A DNA stretch of 33,468 nt from JAEZVV01 sp036652035. GTDB taxonomy: Bacteria; Pseudomonadota; Gammaproteobacteria; Burkholderiales; Burkholderiaceae_F. The stretch is from positions 1 to 33,468 of the forward strand of contig JAVVWR010000031.1 in assembly GCA_036652035.1 (NCBI GenBank), given 5' to 3'. The notes under the pieces are model-generated. The model was not told the DNA's origin, did no database searches, and saw only the letters and a program-made list of their open reading frames with translations. Positions 24,416-32,632 of the stretch are shown in pieces. The translations under genes were made by a program, and so were the position numbers. Each line of letters opens with the position of its first letter. Positions within the stretch are counted from its first letter, which is position 1.

Positions 24416-24471
24416 ACTAGGCTCCCGACCCGCGTCGGACAGCGGGCCATATTTGGCGCAAGTCTAAGGGA

Positions 24472-25203
24472 TCAGGGCAAAAACCGGACGCGAGCGGTCA
24501 CGCCCAGGGTTTCGGTGGTCTGGCCAGGTTCGAAGCTCGGCGTCGCCATGGTGTCAGCCGCGGGCGCTGCCGCGGCCCGCATGAACTGGGGCGAAGGCGG
24601 CATCGGCTCGCCACGGACACCGAACGAGAGCTCCTCGATCCGCACTCGTGCCGGCGGCACTGACAGGGCTCCAGCGGCAGCAGCAACTCGAGCGTTGACA
24701 TTGGCAATGGCGCGTTCAATCAACTGGGCTTCGGCCTTGTCGCGCGCTGCCCGCGACAGGCGAAATTGAACGCCGCCCAAGGCCAGCTGGGCTTGCGCTG
24801 CCTGCACCGTGCGCGACAAACCATTGAGATCGCCCGTGCGCAGCTGCACCGTCTGGCGCACCCGCCACGCCACCAGCTTGGGCGCCGCGTCCTTCGGGTA
24901 GGTGTAAATCGGATAGGTCTGATAGCCACTGCTTTCGAGCTTGGCCGAGGGATCGGCTCGCTTGAGCAGGGCCGTGCCTTCGGCGACGCGCTGATTCACA
25001 AGCGACTGAGCGCGCACTGCGTCTGCGTCCTGCACCTCGGCGTAAAAAGAGGCAGTCGCCTCGTCATTGGCCAGTTGCACCTCGGCGTTGCCCGGCATGA
25101 CCACTACCGTGCCTTCGCCGCGCGGCGCCGCGGGCACTGCGGACTGGCCAAAAGCCACCGCCGACGTCAATCCCAAGGCGATAAACACGAACAGGCTTCG
25201 CAT
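24472..25203 (-). CDS. SIMPL-domain (DUF541) periplasmic protein
   Basis: It has 243 residues. An N-terminal signal peptide ends near AVAFGQSA (about residue 20), so it is exported. The SIMPL/DUF541 pattern is clear: GEGTVVVMPGNAEVQLANDEATASFYAEV, KLESSGYQTYPIYTY, and VRQTVQLRTGDLNGLSRTVQAAQAQLALGGVQFRLS. These proteins are periplasmic or surface-associated with no settled biochemical role; some relatives are linked to oxidative stress. GAGGAG lies 6 bases before the ATG. It sits between ilvC and psd, separated from ilvC by a hairpin. Confidence 0.88.
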   Translation of the reverse strand: MRSLFVFIALGLTSAVAFGQSAVPAAPRGEGTVVVMPGNAEVQLANDEATASFYAEVQDADAVRAQSLVNQRVAEGTALLKRADPSAKLESSGYQTYPIYTYPKDAAPKLVAWRVRQTVQLRTGDLNGLSRTVQAAQAQLALGGVQFRLSRAARDKAEAQLIERAIANVNARVAAAAGALSVPPARVRIEELSFGVRGEPMPPSPQFMRAAAAPAADTMATPSFEPGQTTETLGVTARVRFLP

Positions 25204-25222
25204 TGCTGTCTCCTCAAAGAGC

Positions 25223-25244
25223 GACGGGCGCCGCAGCGCCCGTC
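25223..25244 (-). terminator. terminator-like hairpin after ilvC
   Basis: GACGGGCGC and GCGCCCGTC form a perfect 9-bp stem around a 4-base loop, about 25 bases after the ilvC stop and before the SIMPL gene's binding site. Only CTTT follows on the minus strand, so termination may be partial. Confidence 0.6.
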
Positions 25245-25269
25245 GGTGGCCGAAAAACCTAGTTGAGCA

Positions 25270-26286
25270 TTAGTTGCGGCTCTTGTCGACCAGGCGATTG
25301 GCCTTGATCCAAGGCATCATCGCGCGCAGTTGCTCACCCACTTGCTCGATCGGGTGCTCCGCGGTCAGACGACGACGGCTCATCAAGGTCGGCGCTCCGG
25401 CGCGGTTTTCCAGGATGAAGCTCTTGGCGTATTCGCCAGTCTGGATGTCCGTCAGACACTGACGCATCGCGGCGCGGGCTTCGCCGGCAATCACGCGCGG
25501 ACCGGTGACGTATTCACCGTACTCGGCGTTGTTCGAGATCGAGTAGTTCATGTTGCCAATGCCGCCCTCGTACATCAGGTCGACGATCAGCTTCAACTCG
25601 TGCAAGCACTCGAAGTAAGCCATCTCGGGCGCGTAACCGGCTTCCACCAGCGTGTCGAAACCGGCCTTGACCAATTCCACCGCACCGCCGCACAGAACTG
25701 CCTGTTCGCCAAAGAGGTCGGTCTCGGTTTCTTCACGGAAGCTGGTCTCGATGATGCCGGCCTTGCCGCCACCATTGGCTGCCGCGTAGCTGAGCGCGAT
25801 GTCGCGCGCCGCGCCCGACTTGTCCTGGTAGACGGCGATCAGGTGAGGCACGCCGCCACCTTGCTTGTAGGTGCCACGAACGGTATGGCCCGGCGCCTTG
25901 GGAGCGACCATCCACACGTCGAGGTCGGCACGCGGAACAACCTGGCCGTAGTGAACGTTGAAGCCGTGGGCAAACGCGAGCGAGGCGCCCGGCTTGATGT
26001 TGGGCTCGACCTCGTTCTTGTAGACCTCGCCGATGGTCTCGTCGGGCAGCAGGATCATGACCACGTCCGCGCCACGCACAGCATCGGCCACTTCAGCCAC
26101 CTTGAGGCCTTCAGCCGCGGCCTTGGCCCAGGAAGCGCCGTTCTTGCGCAGGCCGACGGTGATCTGGCAGCCCGATTCCTTGAGGTTCAAGGCGTGGGCG
26201 TGGCCCTGCGAACCGTAACCGATGATGGCGACCTGTTTGCCCTTGATGAGGGAGAGATCGGCGTCCTTGTCGTAAAAAACTTTCAT
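25270..26286 (-). CDS. ilvC: ketol-acid reductoisomerase
   Basis: Second common step of valine and isoleucine synthesis: isomerises and reduces acetohydroxy acids with NADPH and Mg2+. It has 338 residues, class I (short form). The NADPH motif GYGSQGHA is at residues 23-30; APKAPGHTVR, ETDLFGEQAVLCGG and EMAYFECLHELKLIVDLMYEGG carry the metal and catalytic residues. It follows ilvH by 44 bases. Confidence 0.98.
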   Translation of the reverse strand: MKVFYDKDADLSLIKGKQVAIIGYGSQGHAHALNLKESGCQITVGLRKNGASWAKAAAEGLKVAEVADAVRGADVVMILLPDETIGEVYKNEVEPNIKPGASLAFAHGFNVHYGQVVPRADLDVWMVAPKAPGHTVRGTYKQGGGVPHLIAVYQDKSGAARDIALSYAAANGGGKAGIIETSFREETETDLFGEQAVLCGGAVELVKAGFDTLVEAGYAPEMAYFECLHELKLIVDLMYEGGIGNMNYSISNNAEYGEYVTGPRVIAGEARAAMRQCLTDIQTGEYAKSFILENRAGAPTLMSRRRLTAEHPIEQVGEQLRAMMPWIKANRLVDKSRN

Positions 26287-26330
26287 GTTCTATCCGTTGT
26301 CCGTCAGTGAGTGGATTGGTTCAATGCTGC

Positions 26331-26825
26331 TCAGATGCGAAGGACGCGTTCGCCGCGCCCGATCCCGGAACTGCCCGTGCGAACGGTCTCGAGGATGGCA
26401 GTGCGGTCAAGCGCCTGGATGAAGGCGTCGAGCTTGCCAGCATCGCCCGTGAGCTCAATCGTGTAGGAGCGCTCGGTGACGTCGATGACGCGGCCGCGGA
26501 AGATGTCCGTCATGCGCTTCATTTCCTCTCGCTCCTTGCCTACCGCCCTCACCTTGACCAGCATGAGTTCGCGCTCGGAGTAATCGCCCTCGGACAGATC
26601 GACCACCTTGACCACCTCGATCAGGCGGTTCAAGTGCTTGGTGATCTGCTCGACCATGCCGTCGGAACCGATGGTGACAATGGTCATGCGCGAGAGCGAC
26701 TTCTCTTCCGTGGGCGCCACGGTCAGCGATTCGATGTTGTAGCCCCGCGCCGAAAACAGGCCAACCACGCGCGACAGCGCGCCGGGTTCGTTCTCGAGCA
26801 GGACGGAGATGATGTGTCTCGTCAC
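26331..26825 (-). CDS. ilvH: acetolactate synthase small (regulatory) subunit
   Basis: Confers valine sensitivity on and activates IlvB. It has 164 residues from the GTG at 26825. The N-terminal ACT domain is RHIISVLLENEPGALSRVVGLFSARGYNIESLTV; the C-terminal ALS_ss_C domain follows. The GTG overlaps the ilvB stop as GTGA and has GGAGGAACT upstream, so the subunits are translationally coupled. A longer open frame upstream is the ilvB end read out of frame. The name ilvN would be equally valid. Confidence 0.96.
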   Translation of the reverse strand: MTRHIISVLLENEPGALSRVVGLFSARGYNIESLTVAPTEEKSLSRMTIVTIGSDGMVEQITKHLNRLIEVVKVVDLSEGDYSERELMLVKVRAVGKEREEMKRMTDIFRGRVIDVTERSYTIELTGDAGKLDAFIQALDRTAILETVRTGSSGIGRGERVLRI

Positions 26826-28564
26826 AGTTCCTCCGAACCCAGCAGCATTTCGGTCAGGCCCTTGCCTGCCTTGACCATTGGCCACACGTTTTCGGTGGCG
26901 TCGGTCAGGATGTCGAGAAAGACCAGCCGGTCCTTGTACTTGCCAAAAGCCTCGCGGATCGCCGGCTCGACATCGATCGCCCGATCGACCCGGATACCAA
27001 CGTGGCCATAGGCCTCGGCCAGGCGCACGAAATCAGGCAGAGCATCCATGTAGGACTCGGAGTAGCGGCTGCCGTATTCGATCTGCTGCCACTGCCGCAC
27101 CATGCCCAGGTACCGGTTGTTGAGCGCCAGGATCTTGGGCGTCAGCCGGTACTGCTTGCAGGTCGAGAGCTCCTGGATGTTCATCTGGATCGAGCCTTCG
27201 CCGGTGACGCAAGCTACCGTCGCCCCCGGATTGGCCATCTGGACGCCCATCGCGTAAGGCAATCCCACGCCCATGGTTCCCAGGCCACCCGAGTTGATCC
27301 AGCGCCGCGGCCGATCAAACTTGTAGTACTGCGCCGCCCACATCTGGTGCTGACCAACATCGGAGGTAATAAAAGCCTCGCCCTGGGTGACCTTCCACAG
27401 CGTCTCGATGACGAACTGGGGCTTGATCACCTGCTCGGTGGACTCGTACTTCATGCAGTCGCGCCCGCGCCAATCGTCGATCTGCTTCCACCAGGCGCCC
27501 AGGCGCTGGGGATCCGGGCGTTGCGGCGTGGCTTCGATCTGCTGGATCAGCTCGGAGAGCACTTCCTTGACATCACCCACGATCGGCACGTCAACCTTGA
27601 CCCGCTTCGAGATCGACGAGGGGTCGACGTCGATGTGGATGATCTTGCGCGGCACTTGGGCAAAGTGCTTCGGATTGCCGATCACGCGATCATCAAACCG
27701 GGCCCCCACCGCCAGCAGGACGTCGCAGTTCTGCATCGCCATGTTGGCTTCGTAGGTGCCGTGCATACCGAGCATGCCGACAAACTTGGGGTCACTCGCC
27801 TTGAAACCGCCCAGCCCCATCAAGGTGTTGGTGCAGGGGTAGCCCAGATCGTTGACAAGGCGGTTGAGCAGCTCGGACGCGTCCGACAGCACCACCCCGC
27901 CGCCGGCGTAAATCATGGGCCGCTCAGCCGCCATCAGCAGTCCGAGCGCTTTCTTGATCTGCCCCTGGTGGCCCTTGACGACCGGCTTGTACGAGCGCAT
28001 CTCGACATCGCGCGGATAGCTGAACTCGCAACGATCGACCGTGATGTCTTTCGGAATATCGACCAGAACCGGGCCAGGACGGCCGCTTTGCGCGATATAG
28101 AACGCCTTCCGGATCGTCGTGGCGAGCTCGCGCACGTCCTTGACGAGGAAGTTGTGCTTGACGCAAGGGCGGGTGATGCCGACCGTATCGCACTCCTGAA
28201 AGGCGTCCTGCCCAATCGCATGGGTTGGAACCTGACCGGAGATGATGACCATCGGGATCGAGTCCATGTAGGCGGTCGCGATGCCAGTGACGGCATTGGT
28301 CACGCCCGGGCCGCTGGTCACCAGGGCCACGCCGATCTTGTTGCTCGAACGGGAATACGCATCCGCTGCGTGAACTGCAGCCTGTTCATGACGAACCAGG
28401 ATGTGCTGAAACTTGTCCTGTTTGAAGATGGCGTCGTAGATATAAAGAACAGCGCCACCGGGGTACCCGAAGACGTGTTCGACCCCTTCTTCCTGCAAGC
28501 ACCGAACGAGGATTTCGGCACCAGTGATTGGCGCGGATTTCATTTCCGCATTGATTGACTGCAT
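26822..28564 (-). CDS. ilvB: acetolactate synthase catalytic subunit (biosynthetic)
   Basis: ThDP-, FAD- and Mg2+-dependent condensation of two pyruvates, or pyruvate with 2-oxobutyrate. It has 580 residues with the three domains of the ThDP-enzyme family: PYR (VFGYPGGAVL, catalytic Glu60 in RHEQAAVHAADAY), the FAD-binding middle domain, and PP with the ThDP motif GEGSIQMN...NNRYLGMVRQWQ. The ATG at 28564 has AAAGGA 10 bases upstream. It is the first gene of ilvBHC. Confidence 0.97.
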   Translation of the reverse strand: MQSINAEMKSAPITGAEILVRCLQEEGVEHVFGYPGGAVLYIYDAIFKQDKFQHILVRHEQAAVHAADAYSRSSNKIGVALVTSGPGVTNAVTGIATAYMDSIPMVIISGQVPTHAIGQDAFQECDTVGITRPCVKHNFLVKDVRELATTIRKAFYIAQSGRPGPVLVDIPKDITVDRCEFSYPRDVEMRSYKPVVKGHQGQIKKALGLLMAAERPMIYAGGGVVLSDASELLNRLVNDLGYPCTNTLMGLGGFKASDPKFVGMLGMHGTYEANMAMQNCDVLLAVGARFDDRVIGNPKHFAQVPRKIIHIDVDPSSISKRVKVDVPIVGDVKEVLSELIQQIEATPQRPDPQRLGAWWKQIDDWRGRDCMKYESTEQVIKPQFVIETLWKVTQGEAFITSDVGQHQMWAAQYYKFDRPRRWINSGGLGTMGVGLPYAMGVQMANPGATVACVTGEGSIQMNIQELSTCKQYRLTPKILALNNRYLGMVRQWQQIEYGSRYSESYMDALPDFVRLAEAYGHVGIRVDRAIDVEPAIREAFGKYKDRLVFLDILTDATENVWPMVKAGKGLTEMLLGSEEL

Positions 28565-28863
28565 AGCAATCGAATCCTTTCAAAGTCCACGGGAAATTGA
28601 TCGGATGCCGTTCCATAGTCACTTGTGGCGACCGGTGCGACGTTTGAAACAACGTTAGCTGTGATGGACAACCGGATAGGTCGGGTCAGGCTAAAGGGTC
28701 TCTTGTTGTGCAAGACTCTGACACGATACCGCGCCGCACAACATTGGACAAACCGCCCAGCCCGGCCGGACTGCGGATTCCCCTCCTCTGTTAGCATGGC
28801 GCAAACGCTAATCACGGACGGGCCTCGTCCATCACCATCAGCAACCGGTCCGCATCCGTCCGC
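28565..28863. promoter_or_regulatory. divergent promoter region, ilvB / sigma factor
   Basis: This 299-bp gap separates the two transcription directions. For ilvB, TTGTCC (28746-28751) and TATCGT (28723-28728) on the minus strand are 17 bp apart, giving a leader of about 150 nt. On the plus strand TTGTTG (28703-28708) with GATACC (28725-28730) at 16-bp spacing is a weak overlapping candidate for the sigma operon. I found no convincing branched-chain leader peptide here. Confidence 0.4.
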
Positions 28864-29427
28864 ATGGCCACTCGCGAAGAACTTTCCCGTTTCCTAGCCG
28901 AAGTCGAACGAAGGGCCTACAAACAGGCTGCCTTCACGGTACGTGACGACGACGCGGCTCTCGACATCGTTCAGGACGCGATGATCAAGCTGGCCGAAAA
29001 CTATGGCGAGCGGCCGATCGCCGAGCTGCCCCTGCTGTTCACTCGCATCCTCCAGAACACCATTCACGACCATTTCCGGCGCACCAAAGTGCGCTCGACC
29101 TGGACCACGCTGTTTTCGGCCTTTCTGCCCAACGATGACGAGGACGCCAACCCGCTCGACACGATTGAGGCCCTGTCCTCGGGCGATGGCGTGATCAGCG
29201 CAGAAGACGAAGTGAGTCGTGGACAAGTGGTCGCGGCGATTGAAACCGAGCTTTCCCTGCTACCCGCACGTCAACGAGAAGCCTTCCTGCTGCGTTATTG
29301 GGAGGAAATGGACGTAGCGGAGACCGCCGCCGTCATGGGCTGCTCGGAAGGTAGCGTCAAGACCCACTGCTCGCGCGCCACGCACACCTTGGCCCGGGCA
29401 CTGCAGGCGCGGGAAATCAAATTATGA
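28864..29427 (+). CDS. RNA polymerase sigma factor, sigma-70 family ECF type
   Basis: It has 187 residues. Region 2 (AALDIVQDAMIKLAENYG...LLFTRILQNTIHDHFRRTK) and region 4 (LLPARQREAFLLRYWEEMDVAETAAVMGCSEGSVKTHCSRATHTL) are separated by an acidic linker. It would bind core RNA polymerase and direct it to a small set of promoters. No clear Shine-Dalgarno precedes the ATG; no other in-frame start is near. The next gene overlaps its stop (ATGA) and encodes a one-helix membrane protein, the usual place for an anti-sigma factor. The signal and targets are unknown. Confidence 0.92.
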   Translation: MATREELSRFLAEVERRAYKQAAFTVRDDDAALDIVQDAMIKLAENYGERPIAELPLLFTRILQNTIHDHFRRTKVRSTWTTLFSAFLPNDDEDANPLDTIEALSSGDGVISAEDEVSRGQVVAAIETELSLLPARQREAFLLRYWEEMDVAETAAVMGCSEGSVKTHCSRATHTLARALQAREIKL

Positions 29428-29927
29428 GACAAGCAGAATTCGGCTACCGGATCCGGCAGGCGCTCGACGAATCGACCGAGCGCCTCGATTACAAAACGAC
29501 GTATCGCCTTGAACAAGCGAGAAAGGCTGCGCTCGCGCGCCACAACGGTGCTGCTTGCGCCGCGCCGGTTCGCGTTTCCCGCCTGGCCACGGCGGGCGGC
29601 CCGTCGCTTGACGAAGACCAGCACGGCTGGTTGTGGCAGGCGGGATGGATTGCGCCCATGCTTGCGTTGGTGATCGGCTTTTTCGGGATCTACGAATATC
29701 AGTCGGCGCGCCGGGTAAGCGAGCTGGCCGACATCGACTTCGCGGTCCTGCTCGACGAGGCGCCGATCGCCGCTTACGCCGACAAGGGTTTTGGCGCCTA
29801 TCTCAAGACTCCTTTGCCTGCGGTCGAGGCCGAAGCACGCGCTGCGGCCGAAGCCCAGGCCGCTCCGTCGGTAACGACCGACGAGCCGCCGCCCGCCGCC
29901 GCCTCACAAACCGATTCTCGTTCCTAA
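29424..29927 (+). CDS. DUF3619 membrane protein, possible anti-sigma factor
   Basis: It has 167 residues: a charged cytoplasmic-type N-terminal region (1-70) with FGYRIRQALDESTERLDYKTTYRLEQARKAAL, one membrane helix at about 73-92 (AGWIAPMLALVIGFFGIYEY), then about 75 residues with DIDFAVLLDEAPIAAYADKGFGAYL and an Ala/Pro-rich tail. This pattern fits DUF3619, a betaproteobacterial family of unknown function. The ATGA overlap with the sigma gene and the topology suggest an anti-sigma role; I see no zinc-binding ZAS motif. The function is inference only. Confidence 0.8.
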   Translation: MRQAEFGYRIRQALDESTERLDYKTTYRLEQARKAALARHNGAACAAPVRVSRLATAGGPSLDEDQHGWLWQAGWIAPMLALVIGFFGIYEYQSARRVSELADIDFAVLLDEAPIAAYADKGFGAYLKTPLPAVEAEARAAAEAQAAPSVTTDEPPPAAASQTDSRS

Positions 29928-29934
29928 GGACGGC

Positions 29935-30441
29935 ATGCTGCGTGGCGCCCTTCTAGCCTTGTTGGCACTGCTCGCCGCCAGCGCTCTGGCCCAAGCCCAG
30001 CCCGCTCGTACGCCGCCTCCCGTGCAGGCGGCCGGCGGCCCGAGCTGGCAGTCGCTCACGCTGCAACAGCGCGAAGCGCTCGCGCCGCTGGCCTCCGACT
30101 GGGACAAGTACGACTCGATGCGCAAGCAGAAATGGCTTGAGGTCGCAGGACGTTTCGACCAGCTCTCACCCGAAGGCAAGAAGCACGTCCAGGAACGCAT
30201 GGCGGAGGTGGCGCGTCTGACTCCCGAGCAACGCCGCACGATGCGCGAGAATTTCAAGCGCACCTACGAGCTGCCGCCCGAACAGCGCGAGCTCCGCGTC
30301 CAGACCTATCAACAGCTCTCGGACGAGCGCAAACGTGAATTGGCCGCCAAGGCCAAGCAGCAACAGGCGACCAAGGCCGAACCTCAGCGCAAGCCGACGC
30401 GCGAACTCAAGGTCGATCCCGCCAAGCCGGCCGGAAACTAG
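29935..30441 (+). CDS. DUF3106 exported protein
   Basis: It has 168 residues. A signal peptide (about 1-22, ending ALAQAQ) sends it to the periplasm. The mature part is helical and carries spaced LTxxQ-like elements: LTLQQ (41), LSPEG (77), LTPEQ (95), LPPEQ (113). That is reminiscent of the Spy/CpxP and metal-sensor families, though the family is DUF3106. The C terminus is Lys-rich. AAGGA lies just before the ATG, 7 bases after the DUF3619 stop, so it is in the same operon. Confidence 0.82.
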   Translation: MLRGALLALLALLAASALAQAQPARTPPPVQAAGGPSWQSLTLQQREALAPLASDWDKYDSMRKQKWLEVAGRFDQLSPEGKKHVQERMAEVARLTPEQRRTMRENFKRTYELPPEQRELRVQTYQQLSDERKRELAAKAKQQQATKAEPQRKPTRELKVDPAKPAGN

Positions 30442-30445
30442 CCCC

Positions 30446-30940
30446 ATGGCGCTCGCTCAGCCATCGGCCACGCTGGCCCGCCGCGGCGCCGCCATGTGCT
30501 ACGAGGCGATTTTGTTGCTGGCGATCAGCTTCATCGTCAGTTACGGCCTTCTGGCTGTGCTGGACTGGAGTCACCCGCTCGCGCCCGGCCAACGCCTGGC
30601 CTTGCAGGCGAGCCTTCTGTCAGCCTTTGGCGTCTACTTTGTCTACTGCTGGAGCCGCTCCGGCCAGACCCTGGCGATGAAGAGCTGGCACCTGAAAGTG
30701 GTCGACGCCCAGGGGCAGCCACCGTCGCCGCGCCGCGCCTTGGTGCGCTACTTGGCTGGCTGGACTCTTTTTGCTCCCGCTCTTCTATGGCTAGCGATTC
30801 TGCCGGCCGGCACCTGGTCAACCGTGATCATCGGCGTCACCAGCGTGGTCGTGATGAGCCTCTTTGGCCGGCTCGACCCCGAGCGCCGCTTGCTGCACGA
30901 CCGCATTGCCGGCACCCGCCTCGTTCTTGTTCGTACCTGA
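30446..30940 (+). CDS. RDD family membrane protein
   Basis: It has 164 residues from the ATG at 30446. The RDD domain has the Arg pair near the N terminus (LARRGAAMCYEAILL), three or more membrane segments (about 22-40, 55-70, 103-140), the conserved SRSGQTLAMKSWHLKVVD, and the C-terminal ERRLLHDRIAGTRLV. The function of this family is not settled; some members act as Na+(Li+,K+)/H+ antiporters. It starts 4 bases after the DUF3106 stop. Confidence 0.9.
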   Translation: MALAQPSATLARRGAAMCYEAILLLAISFIVSYGLLAVLDWSHPLAPGQRLALQASLLSAFGVYFVYCWSRSGQTLAMKSWHLKVVDAQGQPPSPRRALVRYLAGWTLFAPALLWLAILPAGTWSTVIIGVTSVVVMSLFGRLDPERRLLHDRIAGTRLVLVRT

Positions 30941-31004
30941 ATCCACGCCCTGCCAACCCGGCACGGTCTCGTGGCCGCGCCATCGTCATTTCCTGGATCC
31001 GCCT

Positions 31005-31892
31005 TTGATTCCCCGATTCCTTCCCGGCCTGATCGCCCTCGCCGCCGCCTTCCCCGCCGCTCACGCCCAAGCTTCCCGCGACTGGAGCACGACCGTCGCC
31101 ATCACCGGCGTAATGCAGAGCGAAGCGGACCTTGGCGGCGGCGGTCAAATGAAGGCCGACAGCCTCGGCGTCCGCGCGGGTATCGCCACCGCTTTGACGC
31201 CGACCTTTCGCGCCGGCCTCGCGCTCAACGCCCAAACGGTCGACTACCGTTTCAGCGGTGTCGCCCAAACTCCCTGGAGCGATATCGAGCGCATCGGCCT
31301 CTCCGCCCCGATGAGCCAGGGCTACGCGAGCGGCTGGGTCGCCCTCTTCAACCCCAGCATCGACCTCATTCGGGAAAAAGGCGCGGCCAGCAGCGACTCG
31401 CTGGTCTGGGGCGCGACCTTGGCCGGCATGAAGGTCTTCGCGATCGACCAGCGCATCGGCTTCGGTGCCGCGGTCTATCGCCGCTTTGAAAAGACGGTCG
31501 CCTTCCCGCTGCTGGTGATCGACTGGAATCTTGGTCAAGGCTGGTCGCTCGCCAACCCTTTGACGGCCGGCCCGACCGGCCCGGCGGGCCTCGAGCTGCG
31601 TTACCAGTTGGCGCCGCGTTGGCAGGCGGGCCTCGGTGCGGCCTACCGCTCGCTCGCTTTCCGGCTCGACGAGGGCCAGGCCGGCCGCGTCGGCGCGGTC
31701 GGCATCGAATCCGGCATTCCGGTCTTTGCCCGCGCCAGCTACGCGCTCACCCAGGATGTTTCGCTCGACTTCGTCGCCGGTGTGGTCACCATGGGCCGGC
31801 TTGAACTGCAAAACGCCGGCGGCGGCAAACTCGGCAAGCGCGACCTCGGCACCTCGGCCCTGGGCGGAATCTCGCTGCGCGGCAGCTTCTGA
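31005..31892 (+). CDS. outer-membrane beta-barrel-like protein (DUF6268-like)
   Basis: About 295 residues from the TTG at 31005; the open frame extends upstream but no ATG or GTG precedes a sensible N terminus. This start gives a good signal peptide ending AAHAQA near residue 22. The mature protein has alternating, aromatic-rich beta-strand patterns and ends in Phe (LRGSF), as outer-membrane barrels do. Segments such as GLELRYQLAPRWQAGLGAAYRSLAFRLDEG and GIPVFARASYALTQDVSLDF resemble the DUF6268 barrel family; I am moderately sure. It lies 64 bases after the RDD gene. Confidence 0.7.
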   Translation: MIPRFLPGLIALAAAFPAAHAQASRDWSTTVAITGVMQSEADLGGGGQMKADSLGVRAGIATALTPTFRAGLALNAQTVDYRFSGVAQTPWSDIERIGLSAPMSQGYASGWVALFNPSIDLIREKGAASSDSLVWGATLAGMKVFAIDQRIGFGAAVYRRFEKTVAFPLLVIDWNLGQGWSLANPLTAGPTGPAGLELRYQLAPRWQAGLGAAYRSLAFRLDEGQAGRVGAVGIESGIPVFARASYALTQDVSLDFVAGVVTMGRLELQNAGGGKLGKRDLGTSALGGISLRGSF

Positions 31893-31920
31893 TCCCTGCC
31901 GACCGCCTGCGCCCGACGCT

Positions 31921-32622
31921 CTAATCGACCGAGCGCAGCCAGTTCACCTCACCCGCGTAGATCCGGTCGATCAAGACCGTTTCACGGTGGGTGATGGTGG
32001 CGAGAAAATCTTTCGCGCCTTTCATGGTGGAGAAGGCGTCGAAGCCTTTTTCCAGAAAACCGTGCAAGTGCGCCAGGCCCATCGCGGCGGCCGGCCCGCG
32101 CATCAGGTGCAAGGTCGCTCGCAACAGCGGAACTCGCGCCAGCTTGTCGAGCGTGACGCCGATTTTCTCCACCGCCGCCACCTGCTCCAGGCGCTGCGAG
32201 CGCGAGCCCACTGCGCGGAACGCCGCGGCATAGCTGGCGGGCGTGATCTCTCCGGCGAGCCGCTCGGCCATCTGCGAGTCGAGCGTCTCGGATAACTCGT
32301 CGAGCTCGACCGCAGCCAACAAGGACTCGACCGCGCGCTCGGGCAGCCTCTTGGCGAGCTTGGGAACGACCAGCAGGGTCTCGGCATCGCGCTGCTCGAA
32401 GTCACGCGCACCATAAAGCTCATCAAGGAAGAACTGCGCCGCGTCGTGATAGCGGCTTGAGGCCAGCAGATCAGGATAGGTCTGCGCCAGGCGCGCCGAC
32501 TGCCAGTGCTTGAGCGAGCACCAATGCGCGGCAAGTGCCGGGTCGGCCGCCAAGCGTCGGCGAAGCTCGATCACCCGCGCCAGCCCCGCGCTCAACTGCG
32601 CCTGAAGTGCCGTGCTGCTCAT
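31921..32622 (-). CDS. conserved hypothetical protein (FFLDELYG family)
   Basis: It has 233 residues, predicted cytoplasmic and mostly helical, with no signal peptide or membrane segment. The most distinctive stretch is WQSARLAQTYPDLLASSRYHDAAQFFLDELYGARDFEQRD; I recognise such proteins as widespread in betaproteobacteria but know no function. It is convergent with the barrel protein (28-bp gap) and starts 10 bases after the ABC ATPase ends, so it may be co-transcribed with it. Confidence 0.75.
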   Translation of the reverse strand: MSSTALQAQLSAGLARVIELRRRLAADPALAAHWCSLKHWQSARLAQTYPDLLASSRYHDAAQFFLDELYGARDFEQRDAETLLVVPKLAKRLPERAVESLLAAVELDELSETLDSQMAERLAGEITPASYAAAFRAVGSRSQRLEQVAAVEKIGVTLDKLARVPLLRATLHLMRGPAAAMGLAHLHGFLEKGFDAFSTMKGAKDFLATITHRETVLIDRIYAGEVNWLRSVD

Positions 32623-32632
32623 GCCTGCTACT

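Noticed and set aside
28565..28680. Val-containing minus-strand frame before ilvB as a possible branched-chain leader peptide
   Set aside because: Only four scattered Val codons, no proper start, and the frame runs over the ilvB start; not comparable with the leuA leader.
28797..28897. 33-codon plus-strand ORF overlapping the sigma factor start
   Set aside because: Pro/Ser-rich with no ribosome binding site and no amino acid run suggesting a leader peptide; likely chance.
30837..31811. 324-codon minus-strand frame opposite the RDD and barrel genes
   Set aside because: Composition is Arg/Ala/Gly/Asp-rich without hydrophobic core; the plus-strand reading gives a signal peptide and a barrel pattern.
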